Positions 24,455 to 35,000 of a stretch of 40,962 nucleotides of DNA are shown here, piece after piece; the stretch's first letter is position 1, and each line of letters begins with the position of its first letter. The notes under the pieces were generated by a model. It did not search any database, was not told where the DNA came from, and saw only the letters and a program-made list of their open reading frames with translations. The position numbers were made by a program, and so were the translations under genes. The stretch is from CBDVBZ01 sp965372355 (GTDB lineage: Bacteria; Krumholzibacteriota; Krumholzibacteriia; WVZY01): contig CBDVBZ010000013.1 of assembly GCA_965372355.1 (NCBI GenBank), positions 1-40,962 of the forward strand. The letters run 5' to 3'.

Positions 24455-26548
24455 TTAGCTCTCTACCGCTCTGCCTTGAAACCTACCGGCAAGCTCCTCG
24501 GCGATCGTTTTTGGAAGCTCCACATACTTGGCAAACTGCATCGTATAAACCGCCCGCCCCTGTGTAAGAGACCGCAACTGGGTCGCATAACCAAACATCT
24601 CTGAAAGTGGCACACGGGCGGCAATAACCTGCCCGTCGGCGCGTTGAAACATCCCCCCGATCCTGCCTCTCCTCGATGTAATATCTCCCATCACGTCACC
24701 CATGTATTCCTTCGGGGTTGCAACTTCCACGTCCATCGTCGGCTCGAGAATAATCGGTTTCGCCTTCCTCATAGCATCTTTGAATGCAATCGCGCCGGCC
24801 ATACGAAAAGCTACTTCGCTGGAATCCACATCGTGATATGAACCGTCGTTGAGCTGCACCTTGATCCCGATCACCGGATAACCCGCCACAACTCCAGCCG
24901 ACATCGCATCTTTTATCCCTCGCTCGACAGCGGGAATGAATTCCCTGGGAATCGCACCGCCCACGGTTTTGTTCTCGAAAACAAAATCATCGCTCTCCGC
25001 GTTGCGCTCCATCGTGATCTCCACGTGACCGTACTGGCCGTGTCCGCCCGTTTGCTTTATAAACTTGGCGACGGCTTCCGACGTCCCGACAATCGACTCC
25101 TTATAAGCCACCTGAGGCTTGCCGACGTTCGCCTCGACCTTGAACTCGCGAAGCATGCGGTCAACGAGGATCTCGAGATGGAGCTCGCCCATTCCCGATA
25201 TGATGGTTTGCCCGGTCTCGCTGTCGGTTCTCACCTGAAACGTCGGGTCTTCCTCGCTCAGCTTCACGAGCGAAAGACCGAGCTTCTCCTGGTCGACTCT
25301 TGTCTTGGGCTCGATCGCCACGGACATCACGGGCTCCGGGAAGTGCATGCTCTCGAGCACAATTGGGTGCTTGGGATCGCAAATCGTATCGCCCGTGCTC
25401 GCCCGCTTGAAGCCGACCACAGCGGCAATGTCTCCCGAGTATACCGCGTCTCTTTCCTCGCGCTTGTTGGCGTGCATCTGTACGAGCCGTCCTATCCGCT
25501 CTTTGGTATCGTTCGTGACGTTTACGACCATGCTTCCTGTCTTCGCGACACCACTGTAAACGCGCATATAGGTCAGCTTGCCAATGTAGGGGTCTGTCAT
25601 GATCTTGAAGACCAGCGCCGCAAACGGCTCGTTGTCGCCGATTTTTCTTGTTTCTTCTTTTGTTGTATAGGGATTGTAACCGCTTACCGGAGGAACATCC
25701 ATGGGAGAGGGGAGATAATCGACGACCGCGTCGAGCAACAACTGCACGCCCTTGTTCTTGAAGGCTGCGCCGCACAACACGGGCACGAACTCGGCGTCGA
25801 TAACCGCCTTGCGAAGCACCCGCATCAGGCTGTCGTTCGTCGAATCACCATGATCGATAAAATCGCGCATCAGGTCGTCGTCATACTCAGCCAAAGACTC
25901 GACCAATGCCTCACGGTGTTCTTTGGCCAAGCCGACGAGATCCTGAGGGATCTCCGCCTCATCAGGTTTGACCCCCAGATCCTCGTGCTTGTAGAAATAG
26001 GCCTTCATTTTGACCAGATCGATAATCCCGGTAAACATGTCGCCGCTGCCGATGGGCAGCTGAATCGGCACCGCATTCGCACCGAGCCTGTCCTTCATCA
26101 TTGCAACAACGTTAAGAAAATCGGACCCCATACGGTCCATCTTGTTGACAAAGGCGATCCTTGGCACCCCATACTTGTCCGCCTGGCGCCACACCGTTTC
26201 CGACTGCGGCTCCACGCCACCCACGGAACAAAACACCGCTACCGCGCCATCGAGCACACGCAGACTTCGCTCTACCTCGGCCGTAAAGTCGACATGGCCG
26301 GGCGTATCGATGATATTGACCCGGTGGTCCCGCCAGAACGCCGTTGTTGCCGCAGCTGTAATAGTGATACCCCGTTCTTTCTCCTGGGCCATCCAGTCCA
26401 TGATGGCCGCTCCATCATGCACTTCACCCATTCGGTGCGTGCGACCCGTGTAGTACAGAATACGCTCGGTCACCGTCGTCTTACCGGCATCGATGTGCGC
26501 CATGATGCCGATATTCCGAACTCGTTCTAGGGGAACCAACCTTACCAT
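24455..26548 (-). CDS. fusA: Elongation factor G
   Basis: 697 residues from ATG 26548, preceded by AAGGAAG; the open frame runs farther upstream but has no EF-G similarity there. EF-G drives translocation on the ribosome. P-loop AHIDAGKTT is at residues 17-25, switch EKERGITI follows, then DTPGHVDFT (G3) and NKMDR (G4). Domain IV carries AGVVAGYPVIGIKVQLNDGS. The C-terminal domain holds RRGRIGGM. One fusA copy is present in this window. It follows rpsG by 214 nt and is followed by tuf. Confidence 0.98.
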   Translation of the reverse strand: MVRLVPLERVRNIGIMAHIDAGKTTVTERILYYTGRTHRMGEVHDGAAIMDWMAQEKERGITITAAATTAFWRDHRVNIIDTPGHVDFTAEVERSLRVLDGAVAVFCSVGGVEPQSETVWRQADKYGVPRIAFVNKMDRMGSDFLNVVAMMKDRLGANAVPIQLPIGSGDMFTGIIDLVKMKAYFYKHEDLGVKPDEAEIPQDLVGLAKEHREALVESLAEYDDDLMRDFIDHGDSTNDSLMRVLRKAVIDAEFVPVLCGAAFKNKGVQLLLDAVVDYLPSPMDVPPVSGYNPYTTKEETRKIGDNEPFAALVFKIMTDPYIGKLTYMRVYSGVAKTGSMVVNVTNDTKERIGRLVQMHANKREERDAVYSGDIAAVVGFKRASTGDTICDPKHPIVLESMHFPEPVMSVAIEPKTRVDQEKLGLSLVKLSEEDPTFQVRTDSETGQTIISGMGELHLEILVDRMLREFKVEANVGKPQVAYKESIVGTSEAVAKFIKQTGGHGQYGHVEITMERNAESDDFVFENKTVGGAIPREFIPAVERGIKDAMSAGVVAGYPVIGIKVQLNDGSYHDVDSSEVAFRMAGAIAFKDAMRKAKPIILEPTMDVEVATPKEYMGDVMGDITSRRGRIGGMFQRADGQVIAARVPLSEMFGYATQLRSLTQGRAVYTMQFAKYVELPKTIAEELAGRFQGRAVES

Positions 26549-26762
26549 TGCTTCCTTCTGCCCAGCGGCCGACCCGACCACCAAGACAGCGTTGGCTCGG
26601 TTGGTCAGGAAAGCACTCTTTGGCCTTTTGTATAAACGAGGTGCAACTCGCACCCTTTCACAAACGGGGATTCTATAACTGCAAAAACTCTGAAGTCTAA
26701 TAAACCCGGTGTTTGTGCTAAAACAACTGCCCAACTCCACGACACCCACCACCCATACCCAC
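26549..26762 (-). other. 214-nt spacer between rpsG and fusA
   Basis: This is a long gap for the str cluster. On the minus strand it has an AT-richer middle, a small hairpin GGTGC-GAGTT-GCACC, and TATAGA and TATACA boxes without a well-placed -35. I cannot call a promoter with confidence. The EF-G ribosome binding site AAGGAAG lies at its 3' end. A fusA-specific promoter or leader is possible. Confidence 0.4.
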
Positions 26763-27233
26763 TTACCAACGGAAGTGAGCAAACGCCTTGTTCGCCTCCG
26801 CCATCCGATGAGTGTCCTCGCGCTTCTTGATGGACGGACCCTCATTCCTGGCGGCCATCGTAAGTTCGGCGGCAAGCCTCTCAGCCATCGTCTTCTCCGT
26901 GCGAGACCTCGCAAACGAAGTGAGCCACCTCATCGCAAGCGCCATGCGCCGGTCAGGCCGCACCTCGATCGGAATCTGATAGGTCGCGCCACCCACACGC
27001 CGGGAGGCTACCTCCAACGTCGGCTTGACGTTGTCCAGGGCCTTCTTGAATACATCCAGACCCTTCTGACCCGTTTTCTTCTCGATCATATCGAACGAAT
27101 CGTAAACGATCCGCTCGGCCGTCGATTTCTTGCCCTTGCGCATCACGTAGTTGATAAACCGCGCCAGAACAACGTCACCGAACTTCGCGTCAGGAGTAAG
27201 CTGCTTTTTCTTTGTAACCCGTCTTCTCGACAT
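26763..27233 (-). CDS. rpsG: 30S ribosomal protein S7
   Basis: 156 residues, the usual length. S7 starts assembly of the 30S head and lies at the E site. MSRRRVTKKKQLTPDAKFGDVV, FINYVMRKGKKSTAERIVYDSF, GGATYQIPIEVRPDRRMALAMRW and the C-terminal KREDTHRMAEANKAFAHFRW are plain S7. In E. coli S7 represses the str operon through a site before rpsG; here the gap to rpsL is only 30 nt, too short for a clear homologous element. Confidence 0.98.
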   Translation of the reverse strand: MSRRRVTKKKQLTPDAKFGDVVLARFINYVMRKGKKSTAERIVYDSFDMIEKKTGQKGLDVFKKALDNVKPTLEVASRRVGGATYQIPIEVRPDRRMALAMRWLTSFARSRTEKTMAERLAAELTMAARNEGPSIKKREDTHRMAEANKAFAHFRW

Positions 27234-27263
27234 CTCTCAATCGATCCAATCCAGGGCGATGCC

Positions 27264-27641
27264 CTAGGATGACTTCGGCCTCTTGACGCCGTACTTCGAA
27301 CGACTGTTGTGCCGTCCGTCGACACCGGACGTATCAAGAACGCCACGAATAATATGATAACGAACACCCGGCAAGTCCTTGACTCGGCCACCTCGGATCA
27401 ACACGATCGAGTGCTCCTGGAGATTGTGTCCCTCTCCCGGAATGTACGCCGTTACCTCGAAGCCGTTGGTCAGACGGACACGCGCCACTTTGCGCATCGC
27501 CGAGTTCGGCTTTTTCGGCGTCAACGTGTAAACCCGCGTGCACACTCCGCGCTTCTGCGGACACGCCGTCATCGCCGGTGTCTTGGATTTGGCCTTCTGA
27601 GTCTTGCGGCCGGATCTTATTAACTGATTGATAGTTGGCAA
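27264..27641 (-). CDS. rpsL: 30S ribosomal protein S12, TTG start
   Basis: 125 residues from TTG 27641, chosen because AGAGGA lies about 7 nt upstream and the product then begins (M)PTINQLIRSGRK as in the family; GTG 27674 is an alternative that adds 11 unrelated residues. S12 is the decoding-centre protein targeted by streptomycin-resistance mutations. TPKKPNSAMRKVARVRL and GGRVKDLPGVRYHIIRG are intact, including the lysines whose change gives resistance, so the wild-type form is present. Confidence 0.97.
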   Translation of the reverse strand: MPTINQLIRSGRKTQKAKSKTPAMTACPQKRGVCTRVYTLTPKKPNSAMRKVARVRLTNGFEVTAYIPGEGHNLQEHSIVLIRGGRVKDLPGVRYHIIRGVLDTSGVDGRHNSRSKYGVKRPKSS

Positions 27642-27796
27642 AAAATTTCCTCTACTTGGATATACAAATCCCACCCTCGGTCGAGTAGCCTGTGGATAAC
27701 TTCCGTAACTACTCGCCGGACAATGACTTAAATCTGCTGCCGTATGTTGGGGCCGGAATATTTCCAGGCAAGCAAACCAAAAGCAAACGAACCTCG

Positions 27797-27826
27797 AATC
27801 TAGCGCCTAAGTCGTTAGTATGTCAA
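27797..27826 (-). promoter_or_regulatory. Sigma70-type promoter upstream of rpsL
   Basis: On the minus strand, a perfect -35 TTGACA (27821-27826) is followed after 18 nt by TAGATT (27797-27802). The start site would be near 27790, leaving a leader of about 150 nt before the rpsL start. The site lies just past the hairpin after rpoC, so it probably drives the str-S10-spc-alpha part of the block. Confidence 0.75.
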
Positions 27827-27886
27827 GCAATTTCCGCTCTGCAAATGGTCTTTTTTGCCCCCCATTGGATCCTCCAACTGACCCAC

Positions 27887-27907
27887 AAAAATCCGTGTCG
27901 ATCACGG
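27887..27907 (-). terminator. Terminator-like hairpin after rpoC
   Basis: On the minus strand CCGTG-ATCGA-CACGG (27893-27907) is followed by A and then TTTTT (27887-27891). It begins 11 nt past the rpoC stop. The stem is short at 5 bp, so termination may be partial, but the hairpin plus T run in this place fits an intrinsic terminator. Confidence 0.6.
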
Positions 27908-27917
27908 CATCAGAACG

Positions 27918-30900
27918 CTACTTTTCCGCGGCCTCCTCGCCGATGGCCGACAGCGGCTCCTGCGCAATCTCCTCGCTGGCCTCGTCGAAGCCCAGATCCT
28001 CGTCATCATCCGCCTCTACCTGGAGCTCAATCCGATCGTAGGACATCAAGCCCGTGCCGGCCGGAATCAAATGCCCCATGATAACGTTCTCCTTGAGCCC
28101 CAAGAGGTGGTCAACCTTGCCGCGAACGGCGGCATCGGTGAGCACCCGTGTTGTTTCCTGGAAGCTCGCCGCCGAGATAAAGCTCTCCGTACTGAGAGAG
28201 GCCTTCGTGATCCCGAGCAGCATCGGTTTGAACGTGGCCGCACGGCCCTTGTCCTTCAACACACGCACGTTCTCCTCTCGAAACGCCATCTTGTCGATGA
28301 GATCGCCCTCGAGGAAAACCGTGTCACCGGGATCTTCGATCTGAACCTTCTGAAGCATCTGCCGGACAATCGTCTCGATGTGCTTGTCGTTGATTTTCAC
28401 GCCCTGGAGACGGTAGACCTCCTGGATCCCGTTGACCAGGTACTCCTGGGCGGCGTTGACGCCCTTGACGGAGAGGATATCGTACGGGTTGACCGGTCCC
28501 TCGGTAAGATTGTCACCGGCCTCGACCTGGTCGCCCTCGTAAACCCTCAGGTGCTTACCCTGGGGAATGACGTAGCTCTTTTCTTCGCCGGCCTCGTTCT
28601 TGACGATGATTTTGCGCATACCTCGGGTGATCGGCCCAAACTCGACGGAGCCGTCGATCTCGGAGATCACGGCGGATTCCTTCGGTTTGCGAACCTCGAA
28701 GAGCTCGGCCACACGCGGCAGACCCCCTGTGATATCACTCGTCTTGCTGATGTCCTTGGGAATTTTGCACAGATGGTCACCCGCGGCCACCTCCTGACCA
28801 TCCTTGACCAGCAGATACGCTCCGGTCGGCACGATGAAGTTACCGATCGTGTTGCCGTCCGGGTCGACGACCTCGATATGAGGATGCTGCTTCTTCTCCC
28901 GGTCTTCGATGATAACCATCTGCATCATGCCCGTCTTTTCGTCGATCTTCTCCTTGACCGAAACATCCTCGACGATGTCCTGAAAGCTAACCATTCCTGC
29001 CTTGTCTGACAGAACCACGTCAGAGTAAGGATCCCACTCGTAAATCACCCTGCCCTTGTCAATGCGCTCACCCTCGGCGACGAGCAGATCTGCTCCATAC
29101 GGGACCCCAAAACGCGAACGCACACGATCGCCTTCGTCCAGAATCAGGACCTCGGTCTTACGACTGATAACGATCTGTTTTCCCGATCGGCCAGCCACCA
29201 ACACCAACCTTCGGAAGGTAACAACACCGTCGTATTTCGATATCTTCTTTGACTGCTCGACGATACGGCTTGCCGTACCACCGATATGAAACGTCCGAAG
29301 CGTCAGCTGTGTACCCGGCTCACCGATACTCTGAGCGGCGATGACGCCCGCGGCCTCGCCGATCTCGACAATGCGGCCGTTCGCCAGGTTCGTTCCGTAG
29401 CACATCGAACACACGCCTCGCCGCGCCTCGCACGTCAACACACTTCGAATCTTTGCACTGTCGACACCGCGGTCTTCAATTGCTATGGCCAGAGCGGGCG
29501 TGAGCAGCGTGTTCGCCTCAACAATGATCTCACCGCTAACCGGATCCAGTACATCGTCGACGGTCACGCGGCCGCGGATGCGATCGCTCAACGACTCGAT
29601 GATTTCCTCACCCTCTTTGAGTGCGCCGATGTCGATACCCATGATTGTCCCGCAATCGTACTCGGTGATGATCACATCCTGTGCAACGTCAACAAGACGG
29701 CGCGTCAGATAACCGGCGTCGGCGGTTTTCAAAGCGGTATCGGCCAGCCCCTTGCGAGCACCGTGCGTCGAAATGAAGTACTGGAGCACCGACAGCCCCT
29801 CGAGAAAGCTCGCGACGATCGGCATTTCGATGATCTCGCCGATCTGCCCGGTGACCTTCTTCTGCGGTTTTGCCATCAACCCTCGCATACCGGCGAGCTG
29901 CCGAACCTGCTCCTTGCTTCCTCGTGCCCCGGAATCGGTCATCATAAAGATGGAGTTGAATCCGTCGCGGTCCTGGCGAAGCCCCTCGAACATCACGTCA
30001 CCGACTCTTGTCGTCGCCTGGGTCCACGTATCGATCACCATGTTGTAGCGCTCGCCATCGGTGATGATGCCCTCATCGTACTTGCGGGTGATGGCTTGCA
30101 CATCGCTAGCGGCCTGATCGACGAGCACCTGTTTCTCGGAAGGAACGATCAGGTCATCCACACCGATCGTCAGACCGCTCTTTGTCGCAAAGGAAAACCC
30201 CATATCCTTGAGTTTATCGAGAAAAGTGATCGTCTCCTCGAGACCAAGTCTCTCGAAACACTTCGATACGAGGGTTCCGGTGGATCGTTTGTCCATCACC
30301 TCGTTGACGAACTGGAGTGGCGCCGGCACGATCTGATTGAAAATCACCCGTCCGGTTGTCGTTCTCATGATCTCACCCTGCCAGCGCACCCGGATCTTGG
30401 CATGTAGATCGATTGCCCCGCCCTGGTGTGCGATGAGTACCTCTTCGGGACCGGTGAAGGCCTTGTCCTCGCCCTTGGCGCCAACCCGCGCCATCGTCAG
30501 GTAGTAGATACCGATCACCATGTCCTGCGACGGCGTGGCGAGGGGGTTACCGCTGGCGGGGGAGAGAATATTGTGCGCGGACAGCATCAGGGTTCTCGCC
30601 TCGAGCTGCGCCTCGTACGACAACGGAATGTGTACCGCCATCTGGTCGCCATCGAAGTCGGCGTTGAACGCGCTGCAGACCAGCGGGTGAATCCGGATGG
30701 CCTTTCCCTCGACGAGCACTGGCTGAAAAGCCTGAATACCCAGGCGGTGCAGCGTGGGGGCGCGGTTGAGCAGCACGGGATGGTTCTGAATGATCTCCTC
30801 GAGAATGTCCCAGACCTCGGGACTTTCCTGTTCGACGAGCTTTTTCGCGCTCTTCACCGTCTGTACGTAGTTTTTTTCCTCGAGCTTCCGGATGATAAAG

Positions 30901-32030
30901 GGCTTGAACAACTCCAGCGCCATGCTCTTCGGCAAACCGCACTCGTGGATCTTCAGCTCCGGACCCACGACAATCACCGATCGGCCAGAGTAGTCCACAC
31001 GCTTACCGAGCAGATTCTGGCGGAAGCGTCCCTGCTTGCCCTTGAGCATGTCGCTGAGACTCTTGAGGGGCCGGTTGCCCTGCCCGCGTACCGCCCTTGA
31101 GCGCCGGCCGTTGTCAAACAGCGCATCGACGGCTTCCTGGAGCATCCGCTTCTCGTTGCGGAGGATGACTTCCGGGGCCTTGATCTCGACGAGTTTCTTC
31201 AGCCGGTTGTTGCGGTTGATCACCCTGCGGTAGAGGTCGTTCAGATCTGACGTGGCAAAGCGCCCACCTTCCAGCGGGACCAACGGGCGGAGCTCCGGTG
31301 GCAACACCGGGATCACTTCCATGATCATCCACTCGGGCTTGTTCTTGGAGTTGCGAAACGCCTCGACCACCTTGAGACGCTTCAGAAGGTCTTTCTTGCG
31401 CTGTACGGATGACTCAACCTGTATCTGGCTTCGAAGCTGCTCGGAGAGATCGTTGAGATTGACCATCCGGAGCAGTTCGCGGATCGCCTCGGCCCCCATC
31501 ATGGCCTTGAACTTGGAGCCTGCCTCCATCAGCTCGGCATACTTGTCCTCGCTGATCATATCCCTCATCTCGAGCTCGGTTTCACCGGGATCGAGAACAA
31601 CGAACGACTCGTAGTAGAGAATCCGCTCGAGATCCCGAATCGTGACGTCGAGAAGATGCCCGATTCGACTGGGCAGACCCTTGAAGAACCAGATGTGTGA
31701 TACGGGAACCGCCAGCTCGATATGGCCCAGCCGTTCACGCCGCACATTCGCCCGTGTCACCTCTACGCCGCAGCGGTCACAGATTACGCCTTTGTAGCGA
31801 ATCCGTTTGTACTTCCCGCAGCTACACTCCCAGTCTTTGACTGGACCGAAGATTCGCTCGCAGAAGAGGCCGTCTTTCTCGGGCTTGAAGGACCGGTAGT
31901 TGATCGTTTCCGGTTTGATGACCTCACCAAAGCTCCACTCGCGAATTCTCTCGGGCGATGCGAGTTGAATTCGAATAGCCTTGAAGTCTGTGGGCTTCTT
32001 TCTGTCTCTATCGAGTGTTCCTGTGTACAC
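27918..32030 (-). CDS. rpoC: RNA polymerase beta' subunit
   Basis: 1370 residues, full length. It holds the catalytic magnesium of the polymerase in NADFDGDQ at residues 456-463 (Asp458, Asp460, Asp462). The N-terminal zinc ribbon is CSCGKYKRIRYKGVICDRCG near residue 70. A second zinc site has CEARRGVCSMCYG in the C-terminal half. The trigger-loop region and the bridge helix segments (GARGSKEQVRQLAGMRGLM) are recognisable. The start is GTG 32030, with GAGGAGG about 7 nt upstream. It lies 42 nt after rpoB. Confidence 0.99.
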   Translation of the reverse strand: MYTGTLDRDRKKPTDFKAIRIQLASPERIREWSFGEVIKPETINYRSFKPEKDGLFCERIFGPVKDWECSCGKYKRIRYKGVICDRCGVEVTRANVRRERLGHIELAVPVSHIWFFKGLPSRIGHLLDVTIRDLERILYYESFVVLDPGETELEMRDMISEDKYAELMEAGSKFKAMMGAEAIRELLRMVNLNDLSEQLRSQIQVESSVQRKKDLLKRLKVVEAFRNSKNKPEWMIMEVIPVLPPELRPLVPLEGGRFATSDLNDLYRRVINRNNRLKKLVEIKAPEVILRNEKRMLQEAVDALFDNGRRSRAVRGQGNRPLKSLSDMLKGKQGRFRQNLLGKRVDYSGRSVIVVGPELKIHECGLPKSMALELFKPFIIRKLEEKNYVQTVKSAKKLVEQESPEVWDILEEIIQNHPVLLNRAPTLHRLGIQAFQPVLVEGKAIRIHPLVCSAFNADFDGDQMAVHIPLSYEAQLEARTLMLSAHNILSPASGNPLATPSQDMVIGIYYLTMARVGAKGEDKAFTGPEEVLIAHQGGAIDLHAKIRVRWQGEIMRTTTGRVIFNQIVPAPLQFVNEVMDKRSTGTLVSKCFERLGLEETITFLDKLKDMGFSFATKSGLTIGVDDLIVPSEKQVLVDQAASDVQAITRKYDEGIITDGERYNMVIDTWTQATTRVGDVMFEGLRQDRDGFNSIFMMTDSGARGSKEQVRQLAGMRGLMAKPQKKVTGQIGEIIEMPIVASFLEGLSVLQYFISTHGARKGLADTALKTADAGYLTRRLVDVAQDVIITEYDCGTIMGIDIGALKEGEEIIESLSDRIRGRVTVDDVLDPVSGEIIVEANTLLTPALAIAIEDRGVDSAKIRSVLTCEARRGVCSMCYGTNLANGRIVEIGEAAGVIAAQSIGEPGTQLTLRTFHIGGTASRIVEQSKKISKYDGVVTFRRLVLVAGRSGKQIVISRKTEVLILDEGDRVRSRFGVPYGADLLVAEGERIDKGRVIYEWDPYSDVVLSDKAGMVSFQDIVEDVSVKEKIDEKTGMMQMVIIEDREKKQHPHIEVVDPDGNTIGNFIVPTGAYLLVKDGQEVAAGDHLCKIPKDISKTSDITGGLPRVAELFEVRKPKESAVISEIDGSVEFGPITRGMRKIIVKNEAGEEKSYVIPQGKHLRVYEGDQVEAGDNLTEGPVNPYDILSVKGVNAAQEYLVNGIQEVYRLQGVKINDKHIETIVRQMLQKVQIEDPGDTVFLEGDLIDKMAFREENVRVLKDKGRAATFKPMLLGITKASLSTESFISAASFQETTRVLTDAAVRGKVDHLLGLKENVIMGHLIPAGTGLMSYDRIELQVEADDDEDLGFDEASEEIAQEPLSAIGEEAAEK

Positions 32031-32072
32031 GGAGACCCTCCTCGAACGCCTCAGCCGGCGTCCACATTGGAA

Positions 32073-35000
32073 TTATCCTCGCTCCAACTCTACATCCAAA
32101 CCCAAGCTCTGTAGTTCCTTGATCAGCACATTGAACGACTCCGGAATACCTGGTTCCGGTGGATTCTCTCCCTTTACGATGGCCTCGTAAATCTTCGCGC
32201 GCCCTTGAATGTCATCCGACTTCACGGTGAGAAGTTCCTGCAGACAATAGGCAGCGCCATATGCCTCGAGGGCCCAGACCTCCATCTCGCCAAAACGCTG
32301 GCCCCCAAACTGGGCCTTACCGCCAAGTGGCTGCTGAGACACCAGTGAGTACGGCCCAATCGATCTCGCGTGGATCTTGTCGTCCACCAGGTGCGAGAGC
32401 TTCATCATATATATGTAGCCGACGGTGACCTCTTGATCAAAAGGCTCACCGCTTCGTCCGTCGATCAACTCCGATTTGCCGCTTGTGGGAAGCTCTGCCT
32501 CTTCCAGGGCCTGCTTGATCTCGGTGATCTTGGCGCCATCGAAAACGGGACAGGCAACCTTGTAACCCATCGCTCTCGCGGCCCAGCCGAGGTGAGTTTC
32601 GAGAATCTGCCCGACGTTCATTCGGCTTGGCACTCCGAGCGGGTTGAGAACGATCCCGACCGGCGTGCCATCCGGCAGATGGGGCATGTCCTCTTCGGGG
32701 ACGATCCTCGCCACAACTCCCTTGTTGCCGTGGCGGCCCGCCATCTTGTCACCGACCGAGAGCCTGCGCTTTCTGAACACATAGACCTTGACCAGCTTGG
32801 AGACTCCCGGCGGCAGCTCGTCACCGCGGGTGATCCGCTCGACCTCTTTCTCGTGCTGGACCTCGACCTTCTCGATCGCCTTCGCCGCCGTATCCATGAC
32901 GATCTGAATCTGACGATCGATCTTGGCATCCTTGACGATCGCCAAACCCCACTGCAGGCTGTCGATATCAAGCGTCTCAAAAAACTTCTCGCTGATTTTG
33001 CGCCCGGATCTCGCGATGAGTTCGCCGGTCTCAGCGTTGACCAACTTCTCGCTGGTCTGCCCCACCATGAGATCCATGAGCTTGCGCCTGCGGATCGACT
33101 CGATTCTCGTGATCTCGTCATCCCGGGCTTTCTTGAGCGAGGCCAGCTTCTGCTTGTCCTGTGACCGCGATTTGTCGTCGCGTTCCTTGCGCGAAAATAC
33201 CTTGATACCAACAACGATCCCGTCCATTCCCGGCGGCGCCTTGAGCGACGCATCCCGGACATCTCCGGCTTTCTCTCCAAAAATCGCCCTCAGGAGCCTC
33301 TCCTCCGGAGACAGGTCCGTTTCACCCTTCGGCGTTACCTTGCCGACGAGAATATTGCCGGCCTTCACGCGCGCCCCGATGCGAACGATTCCGTCCTCGT
33401 CGAGGTTGCGGAGCGCTTCCTCACCGACATTCGGGATCTCACGTGTGATCTCTTCCATACCGGCTTTCGTATCCCGAACCTGGCATTCGAATTCCTCGAT
33501 ATGGATGCTCGTGAACACATCTTTCTTGAGAAACGACTCGCTAACCAGGATGGCGTCCTCGAAGTTGTATCCAAGCCATGGCAAAAAGGCGACCAGAACA
33601 TTGGTGCCCAGCGCGAGCTCGCCTTTCTCAGTCGCCGGCCCATCGGCAAGCACGTCTCCCGCCTTAACTTTATCCCCGACCTGGACGAGCGGCTTTTGAT
33701 TGATACATGTGTCCTGGTTCGATCGCTTGAACTTGGTCAGCCTGTACTCATCCATCCCTTCGTAACGGGAAAAATCATCAAGGGTATCCCGCCCGCCCTG
33801 TGGATTGATGATGATGCGCTCGCCGGTGACCGCGGCTACCTTTCCCGCGCGCTTGGCAAGAACGAGCACTCCTGAATCCCCGGCGATCTTTCCTTCCATA
33901 CCGGTGCCCACCAGCGGCGTCTCGTTCTTGATCAGTGGCACGGCCTGGCGCTGCATGTTGCAGCCCATGAGCGCGCGGTTAGCATCGTCGTGCTCGAGAA
34001 ACGGAATGAGCGATGCCGCAGCGCTAACCAACTGCCGCGGAGCCACATCCATGTACTGTACGAGTTTCGGTTCTACGACGGGAAAATCCCCGCGGAGACG
34101 CGACAACGCCAAATCCCTGGTAAACTTGCCATTGGAATCGAGCGGCGCGTTCGCCTGGGCGATGATGCACTCCGCTTCCTCGTCCGCGCTGAGGTAGTCG
34201 ATGTCCTTTGTGGCAACCCCCGAAACGACCTTGCGGTAGGGGGTCTCCAGAAAACCGTATTGGTTGATCCGCGCGTAGGTGCTGAGCGAGCTGATGAGGC
34301 CGATGTTCGGCCCTTCCGGTGTCTCGATCGGACACATCCGCCCATAGTGGGTAAAGTGAACGTCTCGAACTTCGAATCCCGCACGCTCTCTGGTCAAACC
34401 GCCGGGGCCGAGGGCCGAGAGGCGTCGTTTGTGAGTAAGCTCGGCCAGCGGATTGGTCTGATCCATGAACTGTGACAACTGGCTGCTGCCAAAGAACGAC
34501 TGGACCACCGCCGACACCGTGCGCGCGTTGATCAGCTCGTAGGGCGTGATCTGCTCGCTCTCCTGCTGCAGAGCCATACGCTCCTTCACGATACGCGCCA
34601 TGCGCGCGAGACCGATAGAGAACTGGTTGCCGAGCAGCTCGCCGACGGAACGAATGCGGCGATTGCCGAGGTGATCGATGTCATCCGGCTCGGCGTCCGT
34701 TTCCTTCATGTCGAGCAGACAGGCGATAACAGCAATAAAATCCGCCTGGTCGAGCGTTGTCTTGTCCTCCGGCACGCTCAAGTTCAGCCGCCGATTGATC
34801 TTATACCGGCCGACATTCGCGAGATCGTAGCGCTTCGGGTTGAAGAACATCCGGGCCAGAAGCGCCTTCGCCGTCTCGAGATTCGGCGGATCACCCGGTC
34901 GAATGAGATTGTAGATCTTCTTGAGAGCCGTTTCCTGATCGGGGCAATTGTCTTTGGCAAGGGTCTTGAGAACGACATCATCTTCGGACCCAAGGTTCTC

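Larger units (their letters stand above)
27642..27917 (-). other. rpoC-rpsL intergenic region
   Basis: This 276-nt gap holds a terminator-like hairpin (27887-27907), a G-run and A-run stretch, the promoter at 27797-27826, and an untranslated leader with a small palindrome GGAATATTTCC at 27755-27765. It has no coding potential that I can support. It is the clearest transcription boundary in the whole minus-strand block. Confidence 0.7.

Noticed and set aside
23633..24604. Plus-strand open frame of 323 codons opposite tuf, with a twin at 39970-40869
   Set aside because: It is antisense to EF-Tu; its duplication is explained by the tuf duplication. No ribosome binding site or domain supports it.
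26549..26914. A 122-residue N-terminal extension of EF-G
   Set aside because: The extension is unrelated to EF-G, overlaps the start of the rpsG region and lacks a start site as good as ATG 26548 with AAGGAAG.
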